Shown in pieces: positions 16,239-24,062 of a stretch of DNA of 64,000 bases. Both the position numbers and the translations under genes were made by a program. The stretch is from a virus: positions 1-64,000 of IMG/VR virus record IMGVR_UViG_3300007512_001412, one strand, 5' to 3'. The first letter of the stretch is position 1. The number at the start of each line of letters is the position of its first letter. A model generated the notes under the pieces. It was not told the origin of the DNA and did no database searches. It was given only the letters and a program-made list of their open reading frames with translations.

Positions 16239-18974
16239 ATGACGTACGACCCGCGCCGCGACGGAGCCGACTGCGACCACTGTCCGATGCGACGGTGGCG
16301 CGGATCGGAGTGGACGCCTGTCCCTGCTGTAGAGGCGTCCGGTCGGCCTGACGGCATCCTCCTGGGAGAAGCCCCCGGCAAGCGCGAGGTCGAGAAGGGA
16401 GCCCCCTTCGTCGGCCCCTCCGGGGCGGAGTTGAACCTCGCCCTCAAGGCCGCGAGGATGAACCGCAAGCGGTACGACGTGGACAACGTCATCGCCTGCC
16501 GCGCCTTGCTGAACCGCCACGGCAAGGACGACTACCGACTGATCGAGATTCGGCTCAAGAAGGACAAGGCGGCGGGCAAGTCCCCCGACCATGAGAAGCA
16601 CCCGTCCGTCCACTGTCGCCCCCGGCTGGATCGCTGGCTCAAGCGGTCGGACAACGTCATCGCGATGGGCGCGACGGCGGCGAACGCCGTCCTGGGGGGC
16701 GCGCACAGCATCCTCTCGATCCGGGGAGGCCCCGCGTACAAGGGAACCGCCCGGGTCCTCCCGACCGTGCATCCCGCGTTCGTCGCCCGTGCCCGCCGCT
16801 GGCAGTTGGTCTACAAGGCGGATCTGAGGCGCGCGGAGCGGTTCTTCGCGGACCGGCTGGAGTGGTCGGACGCCCCGATCCTGTACGTCCCGACCCCGGC
16901 GAAGCTGCAAGCGTTCCTCGACGTCCCCGCGCCCCTGTGGACGTACGACGTCGAGACACCGATGGTCCCCGGCCCGCTGCACGCCCGGATCAACTGCGTG
17001 GCGATCGGGCGCAAGATCACCGACGACGAGTTGGCCGAGTGGATCCCCGGCCCCGACGACAACCCCGCGTTCCCCCCGGGGGAGATCGTGGTGGTGGTGC
17101 CCTTCCGATCCATCGAAACCGGGGAGCCCGTCTACAGCCCCGCCGACCAACGGGACGTGCGTCTGATGATCGCGTCGGCGTTCACGGACGGGCGGCTGTG
17201 GTGCGGGCACAACGCCGGCTGGTACGACCGGCTGGTGGTCGAGGAAGACCTGGGCGTGACCCCGGCTCCGCTGATGGACACGATCATGCTGTTCCGCCTC
17301 GCACACAGCGAGTTGCCGAAGTCCCTGGGCGTCGTCGGCACCATCTACACCGACGTCACCGCGTGGAAGATGGACAACGAGGGGAACAAGCTGGCGACGG
17401 ACGCGCGCAGCGACGACGAGTTGTGGGCCTACAACGCGAAGGATGTGATGGTCACGGCACGTATCGTGCCGCCGATTGTGCAGCAAGTACGACGTCGGCA
17501 GCAGGACCAGCCGTGCCCCGCGCGTCCGTCGCTGACGCTCCCGCAAGCCGACCACAAGATCCAGTCCTTCTGCGCGGGCCTGGGCCGCGTGGGGCTGCGG
17601 ATCGACCCCGACGCGCAGTACGTCATGGAGAAGGATCTGTCCGCGAAGGTGGCCGACGCCCGCGCCGCCATCGCAGCCACGCTCCCCTCACGGATCAACG
17701 CGATCAACCCCGCGTCCTACCCGCAGGTTCGCAAGGTGCTGTACGGTTCGCACGGCTTCCGTCTGGAGCCGAAGTCGTACACCGACACGGGCGAACCTTC
17801 GACGGGCGACGGTTCGATCCGCGAGCACCTCATGGACTCGCGGACTCCAGGCGATGCCGCCCGCTTCCTGTGGGCGCTCCGCAACTTCCGGTCGCTGCAC
17901 AAGCGGCTGACCTCGTTCGTCATCCCGCTGCGCCGCCGCTCCGTGGACCCGGAGAAGGGCTGCGTGGACGACGACGGACGCCTCCGGGTGTCGTGGTCGG
18001 CGCATGGGACGACGTCCGGGCGGCTGTCCTCGTCGCAGCCGATGAACGTCCAGAATTGGGAGAAGATCCTCCGCACCCTCGTCATCCCCTCTCCGGGCAA
18101 CGTCCTGATCGGCGCGGACTACGACCAACTGGAGGGTCGCCTGGGAGCCGCCACGGCGGGGATCAAGCACTACCTGCGCGCGTACGACGCGGGCCTGGAC
18201 GCACACCAGACGACGATGCACCTGACGGGCGGTGACATGATCTGGAGGATGCCGGGAGCGCCCCCTCACCCGGATCTGTACTTCCGCAAGGAGTGGCCCG
18301 CCGACCCGCAGGGGCGTTGGCCGGCAGGCGGGATCGGGGGCCGCTTTGACGAGTACAGGTCGCTGAACAAGAACTGGTACTACGGGCGGCAGTACGGCGC
18401 GGGGCACGAAACGGTCTGGAAGCTGCTCCGCGAAGTCGAGGCCGACTGCCCGCTGTGCAAGGGCGCGGGGTGCGGCACGTGCGTGTCGGGGACGGTGTTC
18501 ACGAACCGCGACCTCACCCTGCGCGAAGTCGAGGAAATGGGGGAGCGGTTCAGCGAGGCGTGCCCCGAAATGGCGCTGTGGTGGGAGAGGGAAACCGACT
18601 TCTTCCAAGAGCACGGGTTCAACTACGAACCGCTGATGGGCCGACGCCGCTTCTTTGAGGATGGGCTCGACAAGGACGGCGGCTTCTGCGACGTCATCAA
18701 CTTCAAGATCCAGCCCGCCGCCGCAGCCCTGATGAATTTCGCGTGCATCGACTTGGTGGACGCGGGGGTCGGCTGCGAGTTTGAAGGGCCGGGGACCGGC
18801 CCGATCCAACAGGGCCATGACTCCCTGCTGGTCGAGGCCCCGGAGCACCGCGCCGAAGAAGTGCGCCGCCTCGTTGAAGACTGCATGACGCAGACCCATC
18901 CCGCCTTCTACGGGTCCATGCGGTTCACCGCTACGGCCCGGATCACGCGCAACAACTGGAAGGAAGTCGCCTGA
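16239..18974 (+). CDS. Uracil-DNA glycosylase / 3'-5' exonuclease / PolA-family DNA polymerase fusion
   Basis: This 911-aa protein has three parts. Residues about 1-205 resemble family 4/5 UDG: GEAPGKREVEKGAPFVGPSG, TVHPAFVAR and four Cys (CDHC, IACRA, VHCRP) placed as for an Fe-S cluster. Residues about 230-420 form a DEDDy exonuclease: YDVET, HNAGWYDR, YNAKDVMVT. Residues about 470-905 form PolA: motif A GADYDQLEGR (about 626), motif B LNKNWYYGRQYGAG (about 710), motif C QQGHDSLLVE (about 857). Motif C has HDS instead of the usual HDE. A zinc knuckle CPLCKGAGCGTC is inserted just after motif B. It probably copies and proofreads viral DNA while excising or sensing uracil. ATG 16239 is the best start; the upstream open frame crosses the hairpin. 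Confidence 0.85.
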   Translation: MTYDPRRDGADCDHCPMRRWRGSEWTPVPAVEASGRPDGILLGEAPGKREVEKGAPFVGPSGAELNLALKAARMNRKRYDVDNVIACRALLNRHGKDDYRLIEIRLKKDKAAGKSPDHEKHPSVHCRPRLDRWLKRSDNVIAMGATAANAVLGGAHSILSIRGGPAYKGTARVLPTVHPAFVARARRWQLVYKADLRRAERFFADRLEWSDAPILYVPTPAKLQAFLDVPAPLWTYDVETPMVPGPLHARINCVAIGRKITDDELAEWIPGPDDNPAFPPGEIVVVVPFRSIETGEPVYSPADQRDVRLMIASAFTDGRLWCGHNAGWYDRLVVEEDLGVTPAPLMDTIMLFRLAHSELPKSLGVVGTIYTDVTAWKMDNEGNKLATDARSDDELWAYNAKDVMVTARIVPPIVQQVRRRQQDQPCPARPSLTLPQADHKIQSFCAGLGRVGLRIDPDAQYVMEKDLSAKVADARAAIAATLPSRINAINPASYPQVRKVLYGSHGFRLEPKSYTDTGEPSTGDGSIREHLMDSRTPGDAARFLWALRNFRSLHKRLTSFVIPLRRRSVDPEKGCVDDDGRLRVSWSAHGTTSGRLSSSQPMNVQNWEKILRTLVIPSPGNVLIGADYDQLEGRLGAATAGIKHYLRAYDAGLDAHQTTMHLTGGDMIWRMPGAPPHPDLYFRKEWPADPQGRWPAGGIGGRFDEYRSLNKNWYYGRQYGAGHETVWKLLREVEADCPLCKGAGCGTCVSGTVFTNRDLTLREVEEMGERFSEACPEMALWWERETDFFQEHGFNYEPLMGRRRFFEDGLDKDGGFCDVINFKIQPAAAALMNFACIDLVDAGVGCEFEGPGTGPIQQGHDSLLVEAPEHRAEEVRRLVEDCMTQTHPAFYGSMRFTATARITRNNWKEVA

Positions 18975-19312
18975 TGCCCGTCACCGTCACCGCCACCGAA
19001 GTCCTCGCCCTCAAGGGGGTCGCCGCGCGCAACGCGGTCTACCAGATGACCGATCCCGACGAGGTCCGCACCCTGCTGGATCGGGACAAGCGCAAGCTGA
19101 TCACAACGGCGGCGACCTCCCGGCTCGCCAAGCTGAACCGGCTCGCCGCCACGTTGGAGAAGGGCTGGCCCTGCTCCCGCTGTGGCACCGTGGGCGTCCA
19201 CGGGATGCGGAAGTGCAAGCGGACCCGCGTGGACGGGTCCTTCAAGGTGTGGGTGCGCCGACAGCCTCGCTGCGGTCCCTGCCGCAACATCAAGAAGGAG
19301 AAGACCCGATGA
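18974..19312 (+). CDS. Small basic zinc-ribbon protein
   Basis: This 112-aa protein is helical in its N-terminal half and carries CSRCGTVGVHGMRKCKRT followed by CGPCRN near the C-terminus, a likely four-Cys zinc site. It overlaps the polymerase stop by TGATG, so translation is coupled. It is probably a nucleic-acid-binding accessory of the replication operon. The family is unrecognised. Confidence 0.65.
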   Translation: MPVTVTATEVLALKGVAARNAVYQMTDPDEVRTLLDRDKRKLITTAATSRLAKLNRLAATLEKGWPCSRCGTVGVHGMRKCKRTRVDGSFKVWVRRQPRCGPCRNIKKEKTR

Positions 19313-19440
19313 AGAAGCCCGCCTCCAAGAAGTCCAAGCCCACCCTGCGCCGGGGGGCACCGCCCGCGCCGACCACAGTCGAGTTCCACCGAATCAGCGT
19401 CTCAGTTGGCGATGTTCGGAGCCCCGGAAGAGCGGGCTGA
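19309..19440 (+). CDS. Small basic 43-aa protein
   Basis: It starts at ATG 19309, overlapping the previous stop as ATGA. The N-terminus is Lys/Arg/Pro-rich (MKKPASKKSKPTLRRG) and the remainder reads TTVEFHRISVSVGDVRS. The coupling supports expression. Its last 29 bp overlap the methyltransferase remnant at 19412. Function unknown. Confidence 0.5.
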   Translation: MKKPASKKSKPTLRRGAPPAPTTVEFHRISVSVGDVRSPGRAG

Positions 19441-19540
19441 GTCACCGTCGTACTTGTCAGACCAGATCCTGACCTACATCGGGAACAAGAGGTCACTACT
19501 CGACTCGTGCGCTCCATGTGCCGCCCGCTCGCCACGCTGA
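19412..19540 (+). pseudogene. N-terminal remnant of a D12-class adenine DNA methyltransferase
   Basis: A 42-codon frame from ATG 19412 contains YLSDQILTYIGNKRSLLDS, which matches the first conserved block of D12-class N6-adenine methyltransferases (IGNKR-type motif before the SAM loop). After LLDS the frame reads a non-homologous Cys/Ala/Arg tail and stops at 19538-19540. No later motifs follow, so it looks like the stub left by a deletion. Two complete methyltransferases of other families lie at 38260 and 39390. Confidence 0.6.
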
Positions 19541-19603
19541 TCCTGCGGAAGTAGCGCGATGCGGGGGGGCCGCTGCACGCGGGCGGGGGGGCGGCCGCTG
19601 CAC

Positions 19604-19618
19604 TTGACATTCAGCAAG
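19604..19618 (+). promoter_or_regulatory. TTGACA-N4-GCAAG element upstream of HTH gene
   Basis: TTGACA (19604-19609), then TTCAGCAAG. No TANNNT is found at normal spacing, and ATG 19639 is only 30 bp downstream with GGAAGG between. It may be an operator copy rather than a full promoter. GCCGCTGCAC occurs twice just upstream. Confidence 0.5.
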
Positions 19619-19638
19619 CTGCCTGGAAGGGTGTGTCC

Positions 19639-19974
19639 ATGAGTACCGATCGACCCCCCGTCCTCTCGTCCCTGGACAACGTCCGCGTGGGCGACACCCG
19701 CGAGGCCAAGCTGGTCGAAGCGTTGCTCCGATCCGCGCAAGCGGACTACGCCGAGTCGGACTCCTTGAGGAAGGCGATCACGCTCGTCGCCCACCGCTGC
19801 GTCAAGAACGAGTGGACCGTCTACCGCTGGCTCCGGGGCATCGCCGCGCCCCCACGTGCGGCCCTCGCCGCCCTGGAACGCCTCGCGCATGACCGGGGCG
19901 TGCCGCTGGAGCCGGTCCCCGCAGAAGGGGCCGCTCCCGTCGAAGGCGTCGAGGACGCACCCCCCGCCGCCTGA
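19639..19974 (+). CDS. Small HTH-like regulator
   Basis: This 111-aa protein has a central segment ITLVAHRCVKNEWTVYRWLRG followed by AALAALERLAHDRGV, resembling a lambda/XRE-type helix-turn-helix in which VYRWLRG would be the recognition helix. The C-terminus is Pro/Ala-rich and disordered. Preceded by GGAAGG and the TTGACA-N4-GCAAG element. It is probably a DNA-binding regulator of the adjacent replication genes; the targets are unknown. Confidence 0.55.
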   Translation: MSTDRPPVLSSLDNVRVGDTREAKLVEALLRSAQADYAESDSLRKAITLVAHRCVKNEWTVYRWLRGIAAPPRAALAALERLAHDRGVPLEPVPAEGAAPVEGVEDAPPAA

Positions 19975-19978
19975 GCCG

Positions 19979-20170
19979 ATGAAGGACGTACCGTCCACGG
20001 TCCTCGCCCTCGCCTTGGTCATCGTGGTCATGGTCGCCATGTGGACGTCGGAGCACCCGTGGCTGCGCGTGCTCGTCGGTGCCTACATGGGCGTCGTCAT
20101 CGTGTCCGGGGTGTACCTGCTCCTGCGGCGAGGTGAGCGCCGGGGCAAGGGACCGCACGGCCCCCCTTGA
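19979..20170 (+). CDS. Small membrane protein with two TM helices
   Basis: This 63-aa protein has hydrophobic helices at about residues 7-22 (TVLALALVIVVMVAMW) and 31-49 (VLVGAYMGVVIVSGVYLLL), then a basic tail RRGERRGKG, suggesting the C-terminus is cytoplasmic. It starts 4 bp after the preceding stop. It could be a holin-like or superinfection-exclusion protein; no family is recognised. Confidence 0.55.
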   Translation: MKDVPSTVLALALVIVVMVAMWTSEHPWLRVLVGAYMGVVIVSGVYLLLRRGERRGKGPHGPP

Positions 20171-20196
20171 CATTCCGCAAGCAGGCGGGGTAGACC
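20167..20196 (+). promoter_or_regulatory. Promoter with TTGACA-N4-GCAAG element
   Basis: TTGACA (20167-20172), an 18-bp spacer starting TTCCGCAAG, then TAGACC (20191-20196). It precedes the SbcC-like gene, whose GGAGGT is at 20213-20218. Confidence 0.6.
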
Positions 20197-20223
20197 CTCC
20201 CTGCACGCACGCGGAGGTACTTG

Positions 20224-21996
20224 ATGGACAACGGACACGGCTCGATGGCGCTGCACGTAGTGCGCCTCACCACCAACTTCAAGCAGGACGGGTTCCCTGA
20301 CGGGCGCACCTTCGACCTGGGGCAGCGGACGGCGTTGTTCGGCCCCAACGGATCGGGGAAGTCGGCGGTCGTCCACGCGCTGCTGTGGGCACTGACCGGC
20401 GAGGTTCGTGGGTTCGCGGGCCGCGCCGTCGTCAAGGAGGCGCGCACGATCTGGCGCGCGAAGCCGAAGAAGGCGAAGACGTTGTTCGCGGAGGTGACGC
20501 TGTCGGACGGGCGCGTCATCCTGCGCCGGCAGAAGCGGTCCAACGGCGCGATCGACTGGAACGTGGACGGGATCGAAGTCCCCAAGAAGTCGCTCGCCAT
20601 CGCCACCGCGCTCGTCGCGGGCGAGGTCCGCGACAACCTGTTCGGTGCCCCGGCGACGGCGGAGCGATGGCTCGACGGCGTGCTCGACATTCCCCTCGCC
20701 GCGATCCTCGCGTCTGCGCTCGACGGTCGGCCCTGCGCCCCCTGCAAGGGGATCGGGTGCGACCTCTGCGACGAGGGGACGGTGAAGCTCGACGCGCTCA
20801 CGCGGGCGACCCTGGAAGCTGCCGCGCTCAACGCGGACACGGGGGCGACCCTGGTGGACTCCCTCCGCGCCGACGCGCGCGCCGCGAACAAGGAGGCGTC
20901 GGTCACCGACTCCGTGGTCGAGGAGATCGCCCATGACGTCCGCATCGTGACGGACGGCGAGTTGGAAGCCGCGACCACCAAGCGCGACACGCTCCGCGAG
21001 GGGCTGTGGAAGGCGCGGGAGCGCCAGCGCAACGCGACCGCCCTGCGGGGCCTCGCGGACGACATGCGCGCGGCGACCGCTGCCCTGGCGAAGCTGCCCC
21101 CCGGCGAGCCCAACGAGGGGAAGAAGCGGAAGCTGGTCGAGGACACGATGGCGGTCGCGGAGGACGCTGCCGCCCTGGGGCTGAACCGCTGCCCGTGCTG
21201 CGGCGGGGCGTCCAGCCCCGAAGCCCTCCGATCCCGCGCCACGGGGATGCAGGGGCTCCTGCTCTCGATGAAGGCGCAGAGCGCCGACGCGCACGAACGG
21301 GAACGCCTCAAGATCGCGATGACCGGGTTCCAGGGGCGGGCACAGGGGCTCCGCGCCTCGATGCCCGCCGACGACTTCGCCGCCGTGCGTGCGGGCACCT
21401 GGGAGGACCCGACGATGACCTGGGCGGCGTCCCTGGCGAAAGCCGAAGCGGTGCTGGACGACCTCCGGGCCGCGCGTGTGGGCGCGCAGGGGCCGAAGAT
21501 GGCGATGGCTCAGGCGGAGGCGCACCGCGCCCGCGCCGACGCGCTCACCGCCGCTGCGAACGCCGTGGAGCACGCGCGGGCCAAGCTGATCGCCAGCGCC
21601 GTCAAGACCTTGACGGCAGGGGCCAAGGCCCGCTTCCCGACGCGCTTCGGCAAGCCGGTGATCAAGCTGCGCCCGAAGGTGGTCCTGGGCGTGGATCGGG
21701 ACGGTGCCGAAGGCGACCCCTCCGAAGGGGAGATCGCCGCGCTGGTGCTCGCCTTGGCGGGAGCCGTCGCGGAGCGCCGCGCCGACACGGGCCTCTCCGT
21801 GCTGGTGCTCGATGACCGGGGCTTCGATGACGCCACCGTCGCGGACCTCCGCGAAGCGTTCAACCAGTGGGACGCGGGGATGCTGCTGCTCCCCGTGATC
21901 GCCAACCCCCCGGCCTGCGAGGGCTGGACCGACTTCAACTTCTGGCCCACGGAGGGCGGCACCGATGACCGACACGCTGACCACGTCACTCACTGA
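20224..21996 (+). CDS. Rad50/SbcC-like recombination ATPase
   Basis: This 590-aa protein has Walker A ALFGPNGSGKSAVVHALLWA (about residue 38), a knuckle CAPCKGIGCDLC (about 175), a central helical region with a zinc-hook-like CPCCGG (about 321), a signature-like DPSEGEIAALVLALAGA and a Walker-B-like LSVLVLDDRGF near residue 535. This is the compact SMC/Rad50 plan with short coiled coils. It probably works with a nuclease in DNA end processing; the Cas4-like nuclease at 1951 is a candidate, as no SbcD-like gene is in the window. ATG 20224 has ideal spacing from GGAGGT. Confidence 0.75.
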   Translation: MDNGHGSMALHVVRLTTNFKQDGFPDGRTFDLGQRTALFGPNGSGKSAVVHALLWALTGEVRGFAGRAVVKEARTIWRAKPKKAKTLFAEVTLSDGRVILRRQKRSNGAIDWNVDGIEVPKKSLAIATALVAGEVRDNLFGAPATAERWLDGVLDIPLAAILASALDGRPCAPCKGIGCDLCDEGTVKLDALTRATLEAAALNADTGATLVDSLRADARAANKEASVTDSVVEEIAHDVRIVTDGELEAATTKRDTLREGLWKARERQRNATALRGLADDMRAATAALAKLPPGEPNEGKKRKLVEDTMAVAEDAAALGLNRCPCCGGASSPEALRSRATGMQGLLLSMKAQSADAHERERLKIAMTGFQGRAQGLRASMPADDFAAVRAGTWEDPTMTWAASLAKAEAVLDDLRAARVGAQGPKMAMAQAEAHRARADALTAAANAVEHARAKLIASAVKTLTAGAKARFPTRFGKPVIKLRPKVVLGVDRDGAEGDPSEGEIAALVLALAGAVAERRADTGLSVLVLDDRGFDDATVADLREAFNQWDAGMLLLPVIANPPACEGWTDFNFWPTEGGTDDRHADHVTH

Positions 21997-22372
21997 TCCC
22001 GACCCCATCGTGGAGGCGATGGTCGCCTTCCAGTTGTACTGCTCGATGGGCTACCCCCCCGAAGCCGTCAAGATCGGCGTGGCGCACGTCCAAACGCAAC
22101 CGGAGGCAGCGCCCTCCCTCGTCACCGTCGCCGTGCTCCGGTGGGACGACAAGGAATTCGTGTCCTACTGGCAACCCAACGCCGAAAGCGGCGAGGACAG
22201 CAGCGCGCTCAACGCGCGCCTGCACGATTCGATGCCGATGTGGAACGCGCTCGACGGGGACGCCCGGAACGCGCTGGTCGAAGCATCGTGGACCCACGCC
22301 CACCGCGACGAGATCGTGGCGGCGATGGCAGCGAAGGGCCTGGCGGGGCTCGCTGCGCCGGTTACGCCATGA
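21965..22372 (+). CDS. Unknown 135-aa protein
   Basis: It overlaps the SbcC-like gene by 32 bp and couples to the next gene by ATGA. Segments include VEAMVAFQLYCSMGYPPEAV, PSLVTVAVLRWDDKEFVSYW and a helical, His-containing C-terminus (EASWTHAHRDEIVAAM). No TM and no recognised motif. The context suggests a recombination or replication accessory. Confidence 0.6.
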   Translation: MTDTLTTSLTDPDPIVEAMVAFQLYCSMGYPPEAVKIGVAHVQTQPEAAPSLVTVAVLRWDDKEFVSYWQPNAESGEDSSALNARLHDSMPMWNALDGDARNALVEASWTHAHRDEIVAAMAAKGLAGLAAPVTP

Positions 22373-22626
22373 TGCTCAAGATCAAGCAGTTGCAGCCCCC
22401 CGGTGCGCCTGAGTCCTGGGCCTACGTGGACCCCGAAGCGGTAAACGCCGTGACCCCGGCGAACCTCCAGAAGCGGTCCCCCCACCCGTTGAACCCGCAG
22501 CAGGTAGTCGAACAGACCCTCGCCAGCGGGACGATGCTGTACCTCCCCGGAGGCCAGATCGCGGTCGAGGGGTCACAGGAGGACGTCATGGACCTCCTGG
22601 GCCTGACTGTCCGGGTGGAGCACTAG
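22369..22626 (+). CDS. Unknown 85-aa protein
   Basis: It starts at ATG 22369 (ATGA overlap) with a second ATG immediately after. The sequence is beta-rich (WAYVDPEAVNAVTPANL; GTMLYLPGGQIAVEGSQEDV) and resembles small barrel-like host-takeover proteins in size only. It is the last plus-strand gene before a convergent minus-strand trio. Not recognised. Confidence 0.55.
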   Translation: MMLKIKQLQPPGAPESWAYVDPEAVNAVTPANLQKRSPHPLNPQQVVEQTLASGTMLYLPGGQIAVEGSQEDVMDLLGLTVRVEH

Positions 22627-22709
22627 CCCTGCCGGTAGCCGTCGTCGTAGGTGTCGGGCGTGGTCACGTTCGCGTTATATCACCGCGTCGGAGGGCCGCA
22701 CAGACCGGA

Positions 22710-23027
22710 TCATGCCGTGTGCTTGAGCCGGTCCATCTGCGCGGCCTGGAGTCGCCGCACCTCCGCCCGTGTCGGGGCGGGACGAAGTGGGAACGTCGGC
22801 CAGCCCCGTTGGCGCTGCCGGTCGTACCGATCCACGCTGCCGTAGAAGCCGTCGCAGGGGCCGTGGGTCGCCAGCCCGGACGGGTTGGTGCCGCGCCCGT
22901 AGGTGTTGCCGCACCCCGGGCAGATCCGGTAGTACCCGGCGAGGCGTGAGCCCGAAGCAGACGGGGCCTGCCGCAGCCATTGCCGCTGCAAGATCCACCG
23001 GAGCGTGGGGCACCGCTTCCGCCGCAT
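22710..23027 (-). CDS. Small basic protein with Cys pair
   Basis: This 105-aa protein starts at ATG 23027 (TGATG overlap). It is Arg-rich, with YYRICPGCGNTYGRG followed by HGPCDGFYG (possible zinc site) and a charged helical C-terminus (RAEVRRLQAAQMDRLKH). It is probably nucleic-acid-binding. It is the last gene of a three-gene minus operon. The 83 bp to the convergent plus gene contain only a 14-codon GTG ORF, not annotated. Confidence 0.55.
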   Translation of the reverse strand: MRRKRCPTLRWILQRQWLRQAPSASGSRLAGYYRICPGCGNTYGRGTNPSGLATHGPCDGFYGSVDRYDRQRQRGWPTFPLRPAPTRAEVRRLQAAQMDRLKHTA

Positions 23028-23380
23028 CAGCGCGCGCGTGCGAGGGCCGCTGCGGCTGCGATCTGCTCCGGGGTCGCGGTCTTCTCGCCTGAGTACACCG
23101 CGAGCAGGAAGTCGTAGGCTTCCTCGCCCCTCCGGGTCGCGTCCACGCGGCGTTGCCCCTTGTCCCACTCCGCCTGATCCACGGCGACGTCGGCCTTGGC
23201 TTCCTCGATCTGATCGAGCAGCGCCACCCGGAAGTCGCGCAGGGGGTGGTCGGAGGGGAGATCGGCGGGGATGATCTCCAGCAGCGCCAGCCCCACGATC
23301 GCGGACGGCTCCAGGCACAAGTCCTGCGCCTCCAGGGTCGGGCGGGGGTCGATGAAGAAGCGTCGTTGGTGTCGTCTCAC
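23027..23380 (-). CDS. Unknown helical 117-aa protein
   Basis: GTG 23380 overlaps the upstream stop as GTGA and is preferred to ATG 23392. After FFIDPRPTLEAQDLCLEPSA, the protein is amphipathic and helical (LDQIEEAKADVAVDQAEWD; EQIAAAAALARAR). No catalytic motif. It sits directly after a ribbon-helix-helix gene, so it may be a partner of that regulator or a toxin-antitoxin-like component; this is only positional inference. Confidence 0.55.
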   Translation of the reverse strand: MRRHQRRFFIDPRPTLEAQDLCLEPSAIVGLALLEIIPADLPSDHPLRDFRVALLDQIEEAKADVAVDQAEWDKGQRRVDATRRGEEAYDFLLAVYSGEKTATPEQIAAAAALARAR

Positions 23381-23679
23381 GTCAGGTTCCAATCGGGCTG
23401 TGCGGGTGCGTCGGACTCGTCGGGCGGGATCGGGGCAGGGGCGTCGGCGGCGGCTTCCTTCAAGCCCAGGAGGGCCGCGACGCTGCGCCGGTCGGCTTCA
23501 TGCGCTTCGATCGCGTTGATCCAGGCGGGGTCGGTGGGGAGCGCGGCGAGGTAGTCGGTGAGCGCCGCGTGTAGGACCGCCGCCATCGACGTCCCCCGCA
23601 CGTCGGCCACCTTCCGAAGCAGCGCCCGCTGGCGGCTGTTGAGGTGGATCGTGAACGGAGTGCCCTTGCTGTTGCTCAT
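23377..23679 (-). CDS. Ribbon-helix-helix (CopG/Arc-like) protein
   Basis: This 100-aa protein has an N-terminus FTIHLNSRQRALLRKVADVR then GTSMAAVLHAALTDYL, giving the beta-strand, helix, turn, helix pattern of ribbon-helix-helix DNA-binding proteins. The C-terminus is acidic. It is first in its operon, with a TATAGA-like -10 and GAGGT upstream. RHH dimers bind short tandem boxes, which makes it (with the RHH gene at 28608) a candidate reader of the GTAGCTAC boxes. A palindromic CATAGCTATG lies 227 bp upstream. Confidence 0.65.
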   Translation of the reverse strand: MSNSKGTPFTIHLNSRQRALLRKVADVRGTSMAAVLHAALTDYLAALPTDPAWINAIEAHEADRRSVAALLGLKEAAADAPAPIPPDESDAPAQPDWNLT

Positions 23680-24062
23680 GCGCGTGTACCTCTATAGGGG
23701 CCGGGGCGGCGGGTAGAGCAGGTTTGGCCCGTACTCGTTGAACAGCGCAAGCCCTACCCGACTGCCACGGCCCCCAGGAGTGTGCCGGTGGTGGATCGGG
23801 TCGTCAAGGGCGCAGTACATCGAATCCCGATCCTCCCTTCCAGGGATTAACGATTCTTTATCATTATCGTGAGAAAGTGGTTGTCAGGATCGATGGGGGG
23901 ATTATCATAGCTATGTCGATGGGGGGTCACCCCCCTGCTCCTGGGGAGCTATCCGCCTTGCATTGAGCAGGACGCTCCACCAGCCCAGCCGTTCAGTCGG
24001 TGGTGTGGAACCGGGGGGGTGCCTCCCCCATCGACGCTGATGGACTACCAACCGGAGACACC
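23680..24062. other. Repeat-rich divergent intergenic region
   Basis: This 383-bp non-coding gap separates divergent operons and is AT-richer in its middle. It contains a plus promoter TTGTCA (23881-23886), 16-bp spacer, TATCAT (23903-23908); a perfect palindrome CATAGCTATG (23906-23915); CGATGGGGGG twice (23891-23900, 23917-23926); a G6-TCA-C6 hairpin (23921-23935); and an inverted copy CCCCCATCGA (24025-24034). It looks like a control region or a replication/partition site. Confidence 0.6.
23881..23915 (+). promoter_or_regulatory. Promoter with CATAGCTATG palindrome
   Basis: TTGTCA, 16-bp spacer, TATCAT; the palindrome CATAGCTATG overlaps the -10. It shares the TTGT -35 and TAGCTA core with sites at 3311, 28848, 43024 and 45538 but has a single box. 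It would drive the small-gene operon from 24063. Confidence 0.55.

Noticed and set aside
22627-22709. 14-codon GTG ORF on the minus strand
   Set aside because: Ends in a protein-like DDGYRQG, but it is too short, with no RBS and no coupling to the gene at 22710.
22675-23013. 112-aa minus ORF overlapping the Cys-pair gene
   Set aside because: The alternative frame (22710-23027) has the TGATG coupling and the CPGCG motif; this one is a Pro/Ala/Arg-rich shadow.
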